Shown: positions 25,264-31,766, counted from the first letter of the stretch. The stretch: DNA of 32,820 bases from Oscillospiraceae bacterium (GCA_015066635.1 SVOA01000019.1:1-32820); one strand, 5' to 3'. Numbers and translations: made by a program. Notes: a model not told the origin generated them from the sequence alone.

Positions 25264-25330
25264 ACAATCCTCCTTTGACAACATGGTTTTAAACATAAGC
25301 AGGTGCAATATAACTGCCGTATGCAAGCAT

Positions 25331-25359
25331 ATTATGACATAAAATATGTAACTTGTCAA
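25331..25359 (-). promoter_or_regulatory. Promoter of the peptide/maturase operon
   Basis: On the minus strand a perfect TTGACA (25359-25354), 17 bases, CATAAT (25336-25331). The untranslated leader would be about 60 bases. Confidence 0.82.
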
Positions 25360-25371
25360 GTTATATAAATT

Positions 25372-25392
25372 ATATGCAACGTTGTCGCATAT
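25372..25392. promoter_or_regulatory. Inverted repeat in the divergent peptide/HTH region
   Basis: ATATGC, nine bases (AACGTTGTC), GCATAT: a symmetric 21-bp site 13 bases upstream of the peptide promoter -35 and just upstream of the HTH gene's likely -10 (TATACT, 25408-25413). It is a plausible operator for the divergent HTH protein. Confidence 0.5.
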
Positions 25393-25430
25393 TGCGCTTT
25401 GTTTGGTTATACTTTATATGAGGTGAGATA

Positions 25431-25658
25431 ATGCAACAGGCACAACTTGACAATTACAAAAAACTTGGGCTCAATATTGCTTATTACCGAAAATTGCACG
25501 GAATGTCACAGAATCAACTTGCTGAGAAAGTTAATATAAGCAGAACTCACATGAGCCGTATTGAAACAGCCGACTGCGCAGTGTCGCTTGATGTGGTTTT
25601 TAGTATTTGTACGGCTTTGGATGTCTCCCCGAGTAAACTATTTGACTTCAGAGAATAA
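25431..25658 (+). CDS. Xre/Cro-CI family HTH regulator
   Basis: A 75-residue single-domain regulator: LGLNIAYYRKLHGMSQNQLA, the recognition helix region NISRTHMSRIETADC, then a C-terminal VVFSICTALDVSPSKLFDF helix. GAGGTGAGA lies just before the ATG. It is divergent from the Cys-peptide/maturase operon with a symmetric site between, so it is the obvious candidate to control that operon and itself. Whether it activates or represses cannot be told; related small Xre proteins near bacteriocin loci do both. Confidence 0.9.
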   Translation: MQQAQLDNYKKLGLNIAYYRKLHGMSQNQLAEKVNISRTHMSRIETADCAVSLDVVFSICTALDVSPSKLFDFRE

Positions 25659-25664
25659 AAAATT

Positions 25665-25690
25665 AACCCCGAAGCACAGGCTTCGGGGTT
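25665..25690. terminator. Bidirectional terminator between HTH and flavodoxin-fold genes
   Basis: An 11-bp stem (25665-25675 with 25680-25690), loop ACAG, with an A-rich run before it and a T-containing run after. It serves the convergent HTH gene and the reductase ending at 25706. Its stem core is identical to that of the hairpin at 23571-23596. Confidence 0.82.
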
Positions 25691-25705
25691 ATACTATTAT
25701 ATATT

Positions 25706-26389
25706 TCAAACTCCTGCGTTGACGATTTGGGCGTACTGTTCCTCGGGTATCATGGGCGAGCAGATTTCTGACATAAGTGTATCGTATATGGAGTTTTTTT
25801 CGGCGAATTCCTTACCCGCTTTCTTTATAAGTTCAAGTCTCGGCACGGTAACAACAGCCGCCTCGGGGGCGTTGAACATGGGACTTTCGGGAACGGTTAT
25901 AACCGTGTGATTATTCGGGAACATCAGTTTGAACTGTGCTGCGGCGGGCTCGAAATTCTGCTTGCTGTTTGGAAAACCGCAGCCGCAAATCATTACATAG
26001 CCGAGATGAGAGAAGTCCGCCTGACCTACATGCTCGTATCTATCGCCGACCTTTTGCATAGCCATTGACGAGAGGGGGAGAGTGCGGTCCATCATAGCCT
26101 TGAGCGGTGCGGGCATACCGTAGCAGTAAAGCGGATAGCTTAAAATCAGCAGGTCGCTTTTGAGAATTTCCTCAAGTATTTCTTTCATATCGTCATTGTG
26201 AATACAGCTTCCGCCGTTGTGCATGCAGGCAAAACAGCCTGTGCAGTACTCAATGTGCTTATCAATTATATTTATAAGCGTAATATCCTGCGCCGCCGCT
26301 TCCTGCATCCCGTCAAGAAATGCGCGCGTTATGTGCATGGTGTCGCTCTTACCGCGTTTCGGACTGCCGTTAATTACAAGAATTTTCAT
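25706..26389 (-). CDS. Flavodoxin-fold NAD(P)H-dependent oxidoreductase
   Basis: Predicted FMN-binding reductase of 227 residues. Seen: ILVINGSPKRGKSDTMHI, the phosphate-binding loop of the FMN reductase/iron-sulfur flavoprotein group; YCTGCFACMHNGGSC, three cysteines close together; DDMKEILEEILKSDLLILSYPLYCYGMPAPLK; and a central CGCGFP. The Cys cluster resembles iron-sulfur flavoproteins but has fewer spaced cysteines, so a cluster is uncertain. AAGGAG lies eight bases before the ATG at 26389 (a GTG just before it is too close). It is the last gene of the five-gene MerR operon and overlaps the hydrolase gene by 20 bases. Confidence 0.85.
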   Translation of the reverse strand: MKILVINGSPKRGKSDTMHITRAFLDGMQEAAAQDITLINIIDKHIEYCTGCFACMHNGGSCIHNDDMKEILEEILKSDLLILSYPLYCYGMPAPLKAMMDRTLPLSSMAMQKVGDRYEHVGQADFSHLGYVMICGCGFPNSKQNFEPAAAQFKLMFPNNHTVITVPESPMFNAPEAAVVTVPRLELIKKAGKEFAEKNSIYDTLMSEICSPMIPEEQYAQIVNAGV

Positions 26390-26990
26390 CACATTTACTC
26401 CTTATCCAGCTATCAAGGAATTCCATCTGCTCCTCGGTGTGAAACCAATGTTCGCCGTTGTGCATAACGGTAATATCTGCGCCGATTTTGCCGGCAAAGC
26501 TTCTGAGCGTTTCGTATGAGGTCAGATTATCCTTATCGCCGTACAGAATTTCGGTCGGTACCATCCATTTCACGGGGTGCTCTCTGACGTAGCAGAGATA
26601 TTTCCATGACAAATCTTCGCCGAATTCGGTATGAATTATTCCTCTCGTTTCAAGTTCCTTTTCGGTAACGTTTGCCGCCTTCATCATACCGAGGATAAGA
26701 CATTCCATATCGGTTATCGGGGAAATGAAAAACGCCTTTGAAATATAATCGCAGATATCCGAATTCATACAGAAAAATGCGCCGATACTGTTTGCGATAA
26801 CGGTAATGGCGCCATATTCTTTTTGGAATTTTCCGACGGCACAGCGGATTTCCTCTCCCGTTTCCCACGGCGTAAAGGTCTTATAGTCAAGTCCGATTAC
26901 TTCGCTGTCGGGAAAAAGAGCTTTATAGTGTCCGCTCTCGTCGGCGCTGCCTGCTTTACCGTGAATATATAAAACCAAATCTTTTTTCAT
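26370..26990 (-). CDS. Small alpha/beta hydrolase
   Basis: A 206-residue hydrolase-fold protein. Seen: LVLYIHGKAGSADES at the N-terminus (oxyanion region), IANSIGAFFCMN with the nucleophile Ser in the NSIGA elbow, LYGDKDNLTSYETL with a candidate Asp, and HNGEHWFHTEEQM with the terminal His. The GTG at 27005 is in frame, but the ATG at 26990 overlaps the upstream GNAT stop as ATGA, the same coupling used between the other genes of this operon. The substrate is unknown. Confidence 0.82.
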   Translation of the reverse strand: MKKDLVLYIHGKAGSADESGHYKALFPDSEVIGLDYKTFTPWETGEEIRCAVGKFQKEYGAITVIANSIGAFFCMNSDICDYISKAFFISPITDMECLILGMMKAANVTEKELETRGIIHTEFGEDLSWKYLCYVREHPVKWMVPTEILYGDKDNLTSYETLRSFAGKIGADITVMHNGEHWFHTEEQMEFLDSWIRSKCDENSCN

Positions 26991-27529
26991 CTTAATTTCA
27001 TCCACTCGTCTCTGGTTATGGCGTTAACATATCCCGTGCGTTTTTCGCCGAGAAGGGGAACGTCAACGTCATATGAAGTCCACTGATATTTAAAGCCGAG
27101 CTTTTCCTGAACCCGTTTTGATTTTGAATTGCCTTCATAATAGGCACACCAGACCCTGCACATACCGAGATTTTCAAATGCGCGGCGCAGAATTTCTCTG
27201 CCCGCTTCGGGAATTATCCCCTGACCCCAGAAGGGCTTGCCGACCCAGTAACCTAATTCGCACTCGTCGTCTCTGTCGGTAAAGTCCGTCTTGCCTTTCA
27301 GTTTGAGCGCTATTGCGCCGATGGGACGGTTATCCGATTTAAGACATACGGCATAGGTTTCTCTGTCGCTGAGTACAGTCTTGATAATATTACGGCTTTC
27401 CTCAACTGTTTTGTGCGCAGGCCAGCCCGCAGGCGGACCTATATCGGGGTCTTTAACATATCTGAATAAATCGTCCGCGTCCGACTCCTCCCAGGGGCGC
27501 AGAATCAGCCTGTCGGTTGTAAGTGTCAT
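26987..27529 (-). CDS. GNAT family N-acetyltransferase (RimJ/RimL-like)
   Basis: A 180-residue acetyltransferase: TDRLILRPWEESDADDLFRY at the N-terminus, ELGYWVGKPFWGQGIIPEAG with the acetyl-CoA pyrophosphate loop WGQGI, and YEGNSKSKRVQEKLGFKYQ. These match the RimJ/RimL branch, which acetylates protein N-termini or small amines; the substrate cannot be inferred. AGGAG is seven bases before the ATG, and the start overlaps the stop of the upstream protease gene by four bases. Confidence 0.9.
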   Translation of the reverse strand: MTLTTDRLILRPWEESDADDLFRYVKDPDIGPPAGWPAHKTVEESRNIIKTVLSDRETYAVCLKSDNRPIGAIALKLKGKTDFTDRDDECELGYWVGKPFWGQGIIPEAGREILRRAFENLGMCRVWCAYYEGNSKSKRVQEKLGFKYQWTSYDVDVPLLGEKRTGYVNAITRDEWMKLR

Positions 27530-28338
27530 ATTGTTTCTCCTGCGGCGGTATTAACTTCTTCTATTTCCGCCTTATATGCTTTATAAACTGTCAGTGCCAG
27601 ACAAACTGTTTCGACAGCCAGTATTATTTCAATACAGTAAATAGGAATTTTCTTCACAAGCACTGTTACCGAAGCGTCAACTGCAAAGTGTATTACAACT
27701 GCAAGCACCCAGAACAGCGGCTTTTTATATCTTACTGCGCGGTAAACGATATATGACAGGCAGATTTGAAGCACAAATGCAAAAAGCCGTTCTGCCGTGC
27801 TCAAAAGAAACTCGTGCGGCGGAGTTTCGGAAAGCGCCGAAAGCTGCTGAATTGCAATTTCCTTTTCGCCTTCTCCCGCGAGGGCAAGCAGTTTGTCAAC
27901 CTGACCTGCGTTTATCATAACGGACATTACGATATTTGAAAAAGCGGACATTGCGGCGATTAAAATTGCTTCCGCTCCGCCGTGTCCTATACCGAACATA
28001 AGAGAGTTTTGCTTTGTCAGGGACTTTTTCATAAAGAGCTTCATTGAGATATAACGTCCCGTCTCCTCAAAAAGTCCCGCCGCAAGTCCGCCGTACAGGG
28101 CGTAAAACCATGTATTGCCTGTCAGCGCGCCGCCGAAGAAGTGAAACACAATCTGATGAAGCAGGGATTCGAGTATCAGTGCGAACACAATAAATGTTCC
28201 CGCGCCGATAAGCACGCAGTTCTGATTGCATTTTACTTTTTTATTAAGATAAATGAACGCAGTAATAGGAATAAGCGTTACAATGACGGCGTTTACCGTC
28301 ATCGCAATTATTGACGCAAAGGGAACGCTCTGAATCAT
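27526..28338 (-). CDS. YhfC-like glutamic-type intramembrane protease
   Basis: A polytopic membrane protein of 270 residues with about seven hydrophobic segments. Seen: GLFEETGRYISMKLF (EETGR at 91-95), FGIGHGGAEAILIA (118 onward) and VVIHFAVDASV (HFAVD at 217-221). The acidic pair in one helix and conserved His in two others resemble the YhfC branch of CPBP/PrsW-like intramembrane proteases. The gene is coupled by ATGA overlaps to the membrane-anchored MerR regulator before it and the acetyltransferase after it. Adjacency suggests the regulator may be its substrate or partner (inference). Confidence 0.8.
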   Translation of the reverse strand: MIQSVPFASIIAMTVNAVIVTLIPITAFIYLNKKVKCNQNCVLIGAGTFIVFALILESLLHQIVFHFFGGALTGNTWFYALYGGLAAGLFEETGRYISMKLFMKKSLTKQNSLMFGIGHGGAEAILIAAMSAFSNIVMSVMINAGQVDKLLALAGEGEKEIAIQQLSALSETPPHEFLLSTAERLFAFVLQICLSYIVYRAVRYKKPLFWVLAVVIHFAVDASVTVLVKKIPIYCIEIILAVETVCLALTVYKAYKAEIEEVNTAAGETI

Positions 28339-29060
28339 TTTTTCTCACCCCAGGTTTCTACGCAATAGCTCTTCTTACCGCATTTCGGGCAGATGAGCTT
28401 TCTTGTTTTAGGCGTGTGGCTTGCAAAGAACACTTCCTTGAACCGAGGCTTGAACTGCTCATGGCATTCGGGACAGATGTAGTCGATTTTGTCATAATAA
28501 AGCTTTGTAAATATAATTCCGAAAGGAATTGCAAGCCCTGCATAGACTGCAACGCACGGCCACCAGATTCCCCCGGAATACCAGAGAGCTATTGAGCCGA
28601 TTTCAAGCAAGCAAAGCGGTATTGCGATTAAAATGACTGTGATGCGGAATTTTCTTAATCTCTTTTTGTTCTCCATAGTGTCGGCTATGTCAAAAATTGA
28701 TTCAACGGAGACATCTGAAGAAGCGTCGATTTCCTTTTTTAATTCAATAATTCTGTCGAGCTTTTCCCTGCTTTTTTCAAGTTCCGTTTTAAGCTCCGCC
28801 TCCTGCTGTCCGAGCAACAGCGAAATAACGCTTGCGGTGTTTTCCTCCGCCAGAAGTTTTGAAATTGCATCAATGGAGAAGCCGAGTTCTCTTAAAAAGC
28901 AAATCGTTTTCATCTTTTTAAGGTCATTGTCGGAATACAGTCTCCTGCCGCCCTCACTCAGAGCCGACGGAGTGAGAATTCCTCTCGTGTCGTAATATTG
29001 TACCGTTCTTACCGTGACCGAACAAAGCTTCGCAAGTTCTCCTGTTGTGTACTGTGACAT
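28335..29060 (-). CDS. Membrane-anchored MerR-type regulator with C-terminal zinc ribbon
   Basis: A 241-residue protein. N-terminal MerR DNA-binding domain at 1-70 (TTGELAKLCSVTVRTVQYYD, GGRRLYSDNDL), a coiled-coil of about 75-115 (QQEAELKTELEKSREKLDRI), two membrane segments at about 138-160 and 164-187, and a C-terminal zinc ribbon with Cys196, 199, 224 and 227. GAAGGAGGTG before the ATG makes a strong start. It is the first gene of five overlapping genes. The combination puts the sensor at the membrane with both ends in the cytoplasm. Its likely operator is the inverted repeat at 29079-29102. Confidence 0.88.
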   Translation of the reverse strand: MSQYTTGELAKLCSVTVRTVQYYDTRGILTPSALSEGGRRLYSDNDLKKMKTICFLRELGFSIDAISKLLAEENTASVISLLLGQQEAELKTELEKSREKLDRIIELKKEIDASSDVSVESIFDIADTMENKKRLRKFRITVILIAIPLCLLEIGSIALWYSGGIWWPCVAVYAGLAIPFGIIFTKLYYDKIDYICPECHEQFKPRFKEVFFASHTPKTRKLICPKCGKKSYCVETWGEKK

Positions 29061-29078
29061 AGCTTTTCACCTCCTTCA

Positions 29079-29102
29079 TGCGTAATTTTACTACATTACG
29101 CA
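29079..29102. promoter_or_regulatory. Inverted repeat in the merR promoter region
   Basis: TGCGTAAT, eight bases, ATTACGCA: a perfect 8-bp inverted repeat 18 bases upstream of the MerR-type gene. The outer motif TTACGCAA recurs 24 bases away at 29120-29127, giving three related arms across the expected promoter. MerR proteins bind dyads in long-spaced promoters, so autoregulation is plausible, although I cannot assign -35 and -10 with confidence. Confidence 0.55.
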
Positions 29103-29131
29103 ACGTCATGAGCAATACCTTACGCAAGGGG

Positions 29132-29163
29132 ATTTTTAAAAAATTTTAAAATTTTTTAAAAAT
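29132..29163. repeat. Perfect 32-bp A/T-only palindrome
   Basis: The 32 bases consist only of runs of T and A (5T, 6A, 4T, 4A, 6T, 5A with one A and T at the ends) and equal their own reverse complement. A-runs start at 29138, 29148 and 29158, a 10-base period expected to bend DNA. The run lies between divergent units, so it could also be a promoter upstream element. It is not a terminator, as no gene ends near it on either strand. Confidence 0.7.
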
Positions 29164-29240
29164 GTCTTATCCGCCCGTATTGCCGTCAATATTTACAAAC
29201 TGATTTTATCATAAAAAAACGGGACAGGCAATATGCAGCG

Positions 29241-29298
29241 CTTTCCTTTTGGCGGGATGTGTGATATACTGAAACAGACAAATTGTATTTTGACGAGG
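29241..29298 (+). promoter_or_regulatory. Repeated promoter/leader, copy 1
   Basis: Extended -10 TGATATACT (TG 29262-29263, TATACT 29265-29270), preceded by CTTTCCTTTTGGCGGG and followed by GAAACAGACAAATTG and then GACGAGG, the ribosome site of the gene at 29305. Copies 2 and 3 lie at 29938-29990 and 30929-30987. No clear -35 is needed with an extended -10. Confidence 0.75.
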
Positions 29299-29304
29299 TA
29301 TATT

Positions 29305-29862
29305 ATGATTTTATACATAAACAGCTGTGTTCGCAACGATTCACGAACACATAAAATTGCAAAAGCAGTTTTGCGCAAACTCGGCGGAGAATATACCGAA
29401 ATATATCTTCCCGACAAAAACCTGCAGCCGCTTTCATCTGAAATGCTTGAAAAACGTATGAAACTTACAGAGCAGGGCGACTATTCGGATGCTATGTTCA
29501 ACTATGCAAAGCAGTTTGCAGCAGCGGATACAATAGTTATCTCCGCACCGTTTTGGGATTTGTCATTCCCTGCAATTCTTAAAATATATATTGAAAATAT
29601 TTATGTAACGGGAATTGTTTCAGAATACGCTCCTGACGGCTCACCGCACGGACTTTGCAAAGCAAAAGAGCTTATTTATATAACTACTGCGGGAGGTCCG
29701 TATGTTTCTGATTACAGCTTCGGCTACATAAAAGAACTTGCCGAAAAGTATATGGGCATACCGAAAACAAAGCTCATTAAAGCGGAAATGCTTGATGTCG
29801 AAGGTTTTGATGCAGAGAAAATTGTTCAAGACGCAATCAAAAGCATAAATGAAGATTTCTGA
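29305..29862 (+). CDS. Flavodoxin-fold NAD(P)H-dependent oxidoreductase (azoreductase/quinone reductase-like)
   Basis: A 185-residue protein of the flavodoxin_2 type. Seen: ILYINSCVRNDSRTHKIAK, the FMN phosphate loop region; DTIVISAPFWDLSFPAILK, the APFWNLS-like motif of FMN-dependent azoreductases; and ITTAGGPYVSDYSFGYIKEL with the GG flavin contact. An in-frame start at 29233 lies upstream of the promoter -10, so the ATG at 29305 with GAGG is correct. It is transcribed alone from repeated promoter copy 1 and ends at a hairpin near 29918. Confidence 0.85.
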   Translation: MILYINSCVRNDSRTHKIAKAVLRKLGGEYTEIYLPDKNLQPLSSEMLEKRMKLTEQGDYSDAMFNYAKQFAAADTIVISAPFWDLSFPAILKIYIENIYVTGIVSEYAPDGSPHGLCKAKELIYITTAGGPYVSDYSFGYIKELAEKYMGIPKTKLIKAEMLDVEGFDAEKIVQDAIKSINEDF

Positions 29863-29917
29863 TTGGCAGGATGACAGCGAGCTGATTAACAAACAGAATT
29901 CTATATAATAGCAGTAC

Positions 29918-29948
29918 AGCCGATAACCTCGGCTATACTTTTCTTTTA
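29918..29948 (+). terminator. Terminator after the flavodoxin-fold gene
   Basis: A 6-bp stem AGCCGA/TCGGCT (29918-29923 with 29929-29934), five-base loop, followed by ATACTTTTCTTTT. The U-tract is also the start of promoter copy 2, so one transcript ends where the next begins. Confidence 0.65.
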
Positions 29949-29990
29949 CGGTATGATATACTGAAACAGACAAATCGCAATTTGCGGAGG
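29938..29990 (+). promoter_or_regulatory. Repeated promoter/leader, copy 2
   Basis: CTTTTCTTTTACGG, extended -10 TGATATACT (TATACT 29957-29962), then GAAACAGACAAATCG and GCGGAGG. Compared with copies 1 and 3 it lacks five bases before the -10. From the -10 to ACAAAT it is identical to copy 1. Confidence 0.75.
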
Positions 29991-29997
29991 AAACAAT

Positions 29998-30681
29998 ATG
30001 AAGAAACATAATACGGAATGGGAAAGAATGATAAGCGGAAAGCTGTATAACGCCCAAAGCAAAGCTCTCATCAAAAATCACGCGCTCGGTATGATGCGCT
30101 GTGACAGATTCAACAGAATCGCTTTCTGGCGTTTTATATCAAAACAGCGCGCTTTGCAAAAGCTGATTCCCTCTTCAAAGGGAAAGGATTTCTTTGTTTT
30201 CGCTCCGTTTTACTGTGAATACGGAAGAAATATCAAGGTCGGTTACGGCTGCTTTGTAAATTACAACTGCACTTTTCTGGATGTATCTCCCATTACGCTT
30301 GAGGACAATGTCTGGATCGGTGCAAACGTAACGCTTGCTACGCCTATGCACCCGTACCTTGCCGACGAACGGCTGCCGAATGACTATCCCGACGGAAAAC
30401 ACGATCTCGAATATTCAAAGCCGATAACGATAAAGAAAAACTGCTGGATATGCTCAAGCGCTACAATCACGGGAGGCGTAACAATCGGCGAGAACAGTAT
30501 TGTTGCCGCAGGAGCCGTGGTTAACCGTGACGTACCGCCCAACTGTATTGCAGGCGGCGTTCCCGCAAAAGTAATCCGTGAAATTGACGAGCAGGACAGA
30601 ATGAACGTGTGGGAAACATACATAAAAGACGAAACGCCGATGTCAGTCAGAGATAAAATGAAGAACAAGCCTGAAGATTAA
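29998..30681 (+). CDS. Sugar O-acetyltransferase (maltose/galactoside acetyltransferase family)
   Basis: Predicted left-handed beta-helix acetyltransferase of 227 residues using acetyl-CoA. Seen: TEWERMISGKLYNAQSKAL, the mac domain at the N-terminus; APFYCEYGRNIKVGYGCFVN; LDVSPITLEDNVWIGANVTLATPMHPY with the catalytic His; and hexapeptide repeats NCWICSSATITGGVTIGENS followed by VAAGAVVNRDVPPNCIAGGVPAKVI. It is about 30 residues longer than typical Maa proteins at the two ends together. Its physiological acceptor is uncertain. The ATG has GGAGGAAA upstream, and a 54-residue membrane peptide follows in the same unit. Confidence 0.9.
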   Translation: MKKHNTEWERMISGKLYNAQSKALIKNHALGMMRCDRFNRIAFWRFISKQRALQKLIPSSKGKDFFVFAPFYCEYGRNIKVGYGCFVNYNCTFLDVSPITLEDNVWIGANVTLATPMHPYLADERLPNDYPDGKHDLEYSKPITIKKNCWICSSATITGGVTIGENSIVAAGAVVNRDVPPNCIAGGVPAKVIREIDEQDRMNVWETYIKDETPMSVRDKMKNKPED

Positions 30682-30712
30682 AAGATAAATCGGGATTTGA
30701 GGAGGATGAATT

Positions 30713-30877
30713 ATGATTAAAATCTTTGGAAAAAACAACGATTTAAGAACCGAAGAAGGCAAAATAACAAAAACAGGATATCTGGTTTTGACGCTGTCCT
30801 CTGTTTTCGGACTGTGCGTATTTTTAACCGGAAGACATTTTTACGGAAAGAAGCTGCAAAAGAAACAGCAGAATTAA
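30713..30877 (+). CDS. Small single-span membrane protein (54 aa)
   Basis: A short frame with a strong GAGGAGG site seven bases before the ATG. The 54 residues have a charged N-terminus (MIKIFGKNNDLRTEEGK), one membrane segment at about 22-40 (GYLVLTLSSVFGLCVFLTG) and a basic C-terminus ending KKLQKKQQN. No family recognised. It begins 31 bases after the acetyltransferase stop and ends just before a terminator hairpin, so it belongs to that transcript. The strong ribosome site and protein-like composition argue that it is real. Confidence 0.7.
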   Translation: MIKIFGKNNDLRTEEGKITKTGYLVLTLSSVFGLCVFLTGRHFYGKKLQKKQQN

Positions 30878-30903
30878 TCGGGATTTCCGAAGTGAGAAAA
30901 AAC

Positions 30904-30940
30904 AGCAGGGAGTGAAAATCATTCCTTGCTTTTCTTTTGG
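30904..30940 (+). terminator. Terminator before promoter copy 3
   Basis: An 8-bp stem AGCAGGGA/TCCTTGCT (30904-30911 with 30923-30930, one G-U) and 11-base loop, followed by TTTCTTTT. As at copy 2, the U-tract merges with the start of the promoter repeat. Confidence 0.55.
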
Positions 30941-30987
30941 CGGGATCTGTGGTATAATGAACCCGACAAGTCGGAATTTGACGGAGG
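30929..30987 (+). promoter_or_regulatory. Repeated promoter/leader, copy 3
   Basis: CTTTTCTTTTGGCGGG, extended -10 TGGTATAAT (TATAAT 30953-30958), GAACCCGACAAGTCG (with a small CGACAAGTCG hairpin), then GACGGAGGAAAC as ribosome site. Compared with copy 1, the first 33 bases differ at only four positions. Confidence 0.78.
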
Positions 30988-30995
30988 AAACACAA

Positions 30996-31721
30996 ATGAA
31001 GCTTGAAGAATATGGGAAGGAAAACAATAGCATTATAGTGATGCTGCATGGAGCAAATTTTGTGCATTGCTATGGTAGGCAATATTCGCTCGCTAATTCT
31101 TTTCACATTATCGTACCCCATATCATGGGATTTGGAGATGAAGCGGGCAGAATCTTTTACACGGATACGTGTTGTGCCGAACTTGTAAACATGATAAGAA
31201 GCCTCAACAAAAAAGTTTTACTGGTGGGATTTTCATTGGGTGCGCAACTTGCTTTCAAGCTCGTATCGGAATATCCGGAATTATTTTATTCTGCCATAAT
31301 CGTCAGTCCGTGGCTGAACAAAACGGAATCTTCATTAGCGGAAGCTATGAAAATGAATGAAAAGCAATTTGCTTCATTCAAGAAAAAGTGGCTTTGTAAT
31401 ATCATAGGCATGATGAATGGACTTCCCAGAGAGCCGAGAAAAAAATTTGTTCATCAGATGCAGAATGTTAAGATTGATACTATTCGTAATTCCGTGAATA
31501 ATGGCATAACATTTGAAAGCGAACCGGACTTTGCCAAAGTGCCAATTCCTATTATTGCGTTGGCCGGAGAAAAAGAACCAAAAGAAGTAATGGACAGCGT
31601 CAAACGAATGGCTGAGATCAATCCGAATTGTCGGTGTGAGATATGGGATAAGGCTGCTCACAATATTCCGCCGATGTTTGCAAAAAGATTCAACCAGTTG
31701 ATTTTAGACACGGTGCAATAA
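30996..31721 (+). CDS. Alpha/beta hydrolase
   Basis: A 241-residue cytoplasmic hydrolase-fold protein. Seen: IIVMLHGANFVHCYGRQ with the oxyanion HG, VLLVGFSLGAQLAFKLVSEY with the nucleophile elbow GFSLG, IIALAGEKEPKEVMDS where the acid residue would lie, and EIWDKAAHNIPPMFAKRF with the catalytic His. The frame is open from 30912, but that start lies upstream of the promoter -10; the ATG at 30996 follows GGAGGAAA. It is less GC-balanced than its neighbours. The substrate is unknown. Confidence 0.84.
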   Translation: MKLEEYGKENNSIIVMLHGANFVHCYGRQYSLANSFHIIVPHIMGFGDEAGRIFYTDTCCAELVNMIRSLNKKVLLVGFSLGAQLAFKLVSEYPELFYSAIIVSPWLNKTESSLAEAMKMNEKQFASFKKKWLCNIIGMMNGLPREPRKKFVHQMQNVKIDTIRNSVNNGITFESEPDFAKVPIPIIALAGEKEPKEVMDSVKRMAEINPNCRCEIWDKAAHNIPPMFAKRFNQLILDTVQ

Positions 31722-31766
31722 ATTCTAATTTATGGAGAAAAGCATGAAATAAGAAAGGAAATTGCT

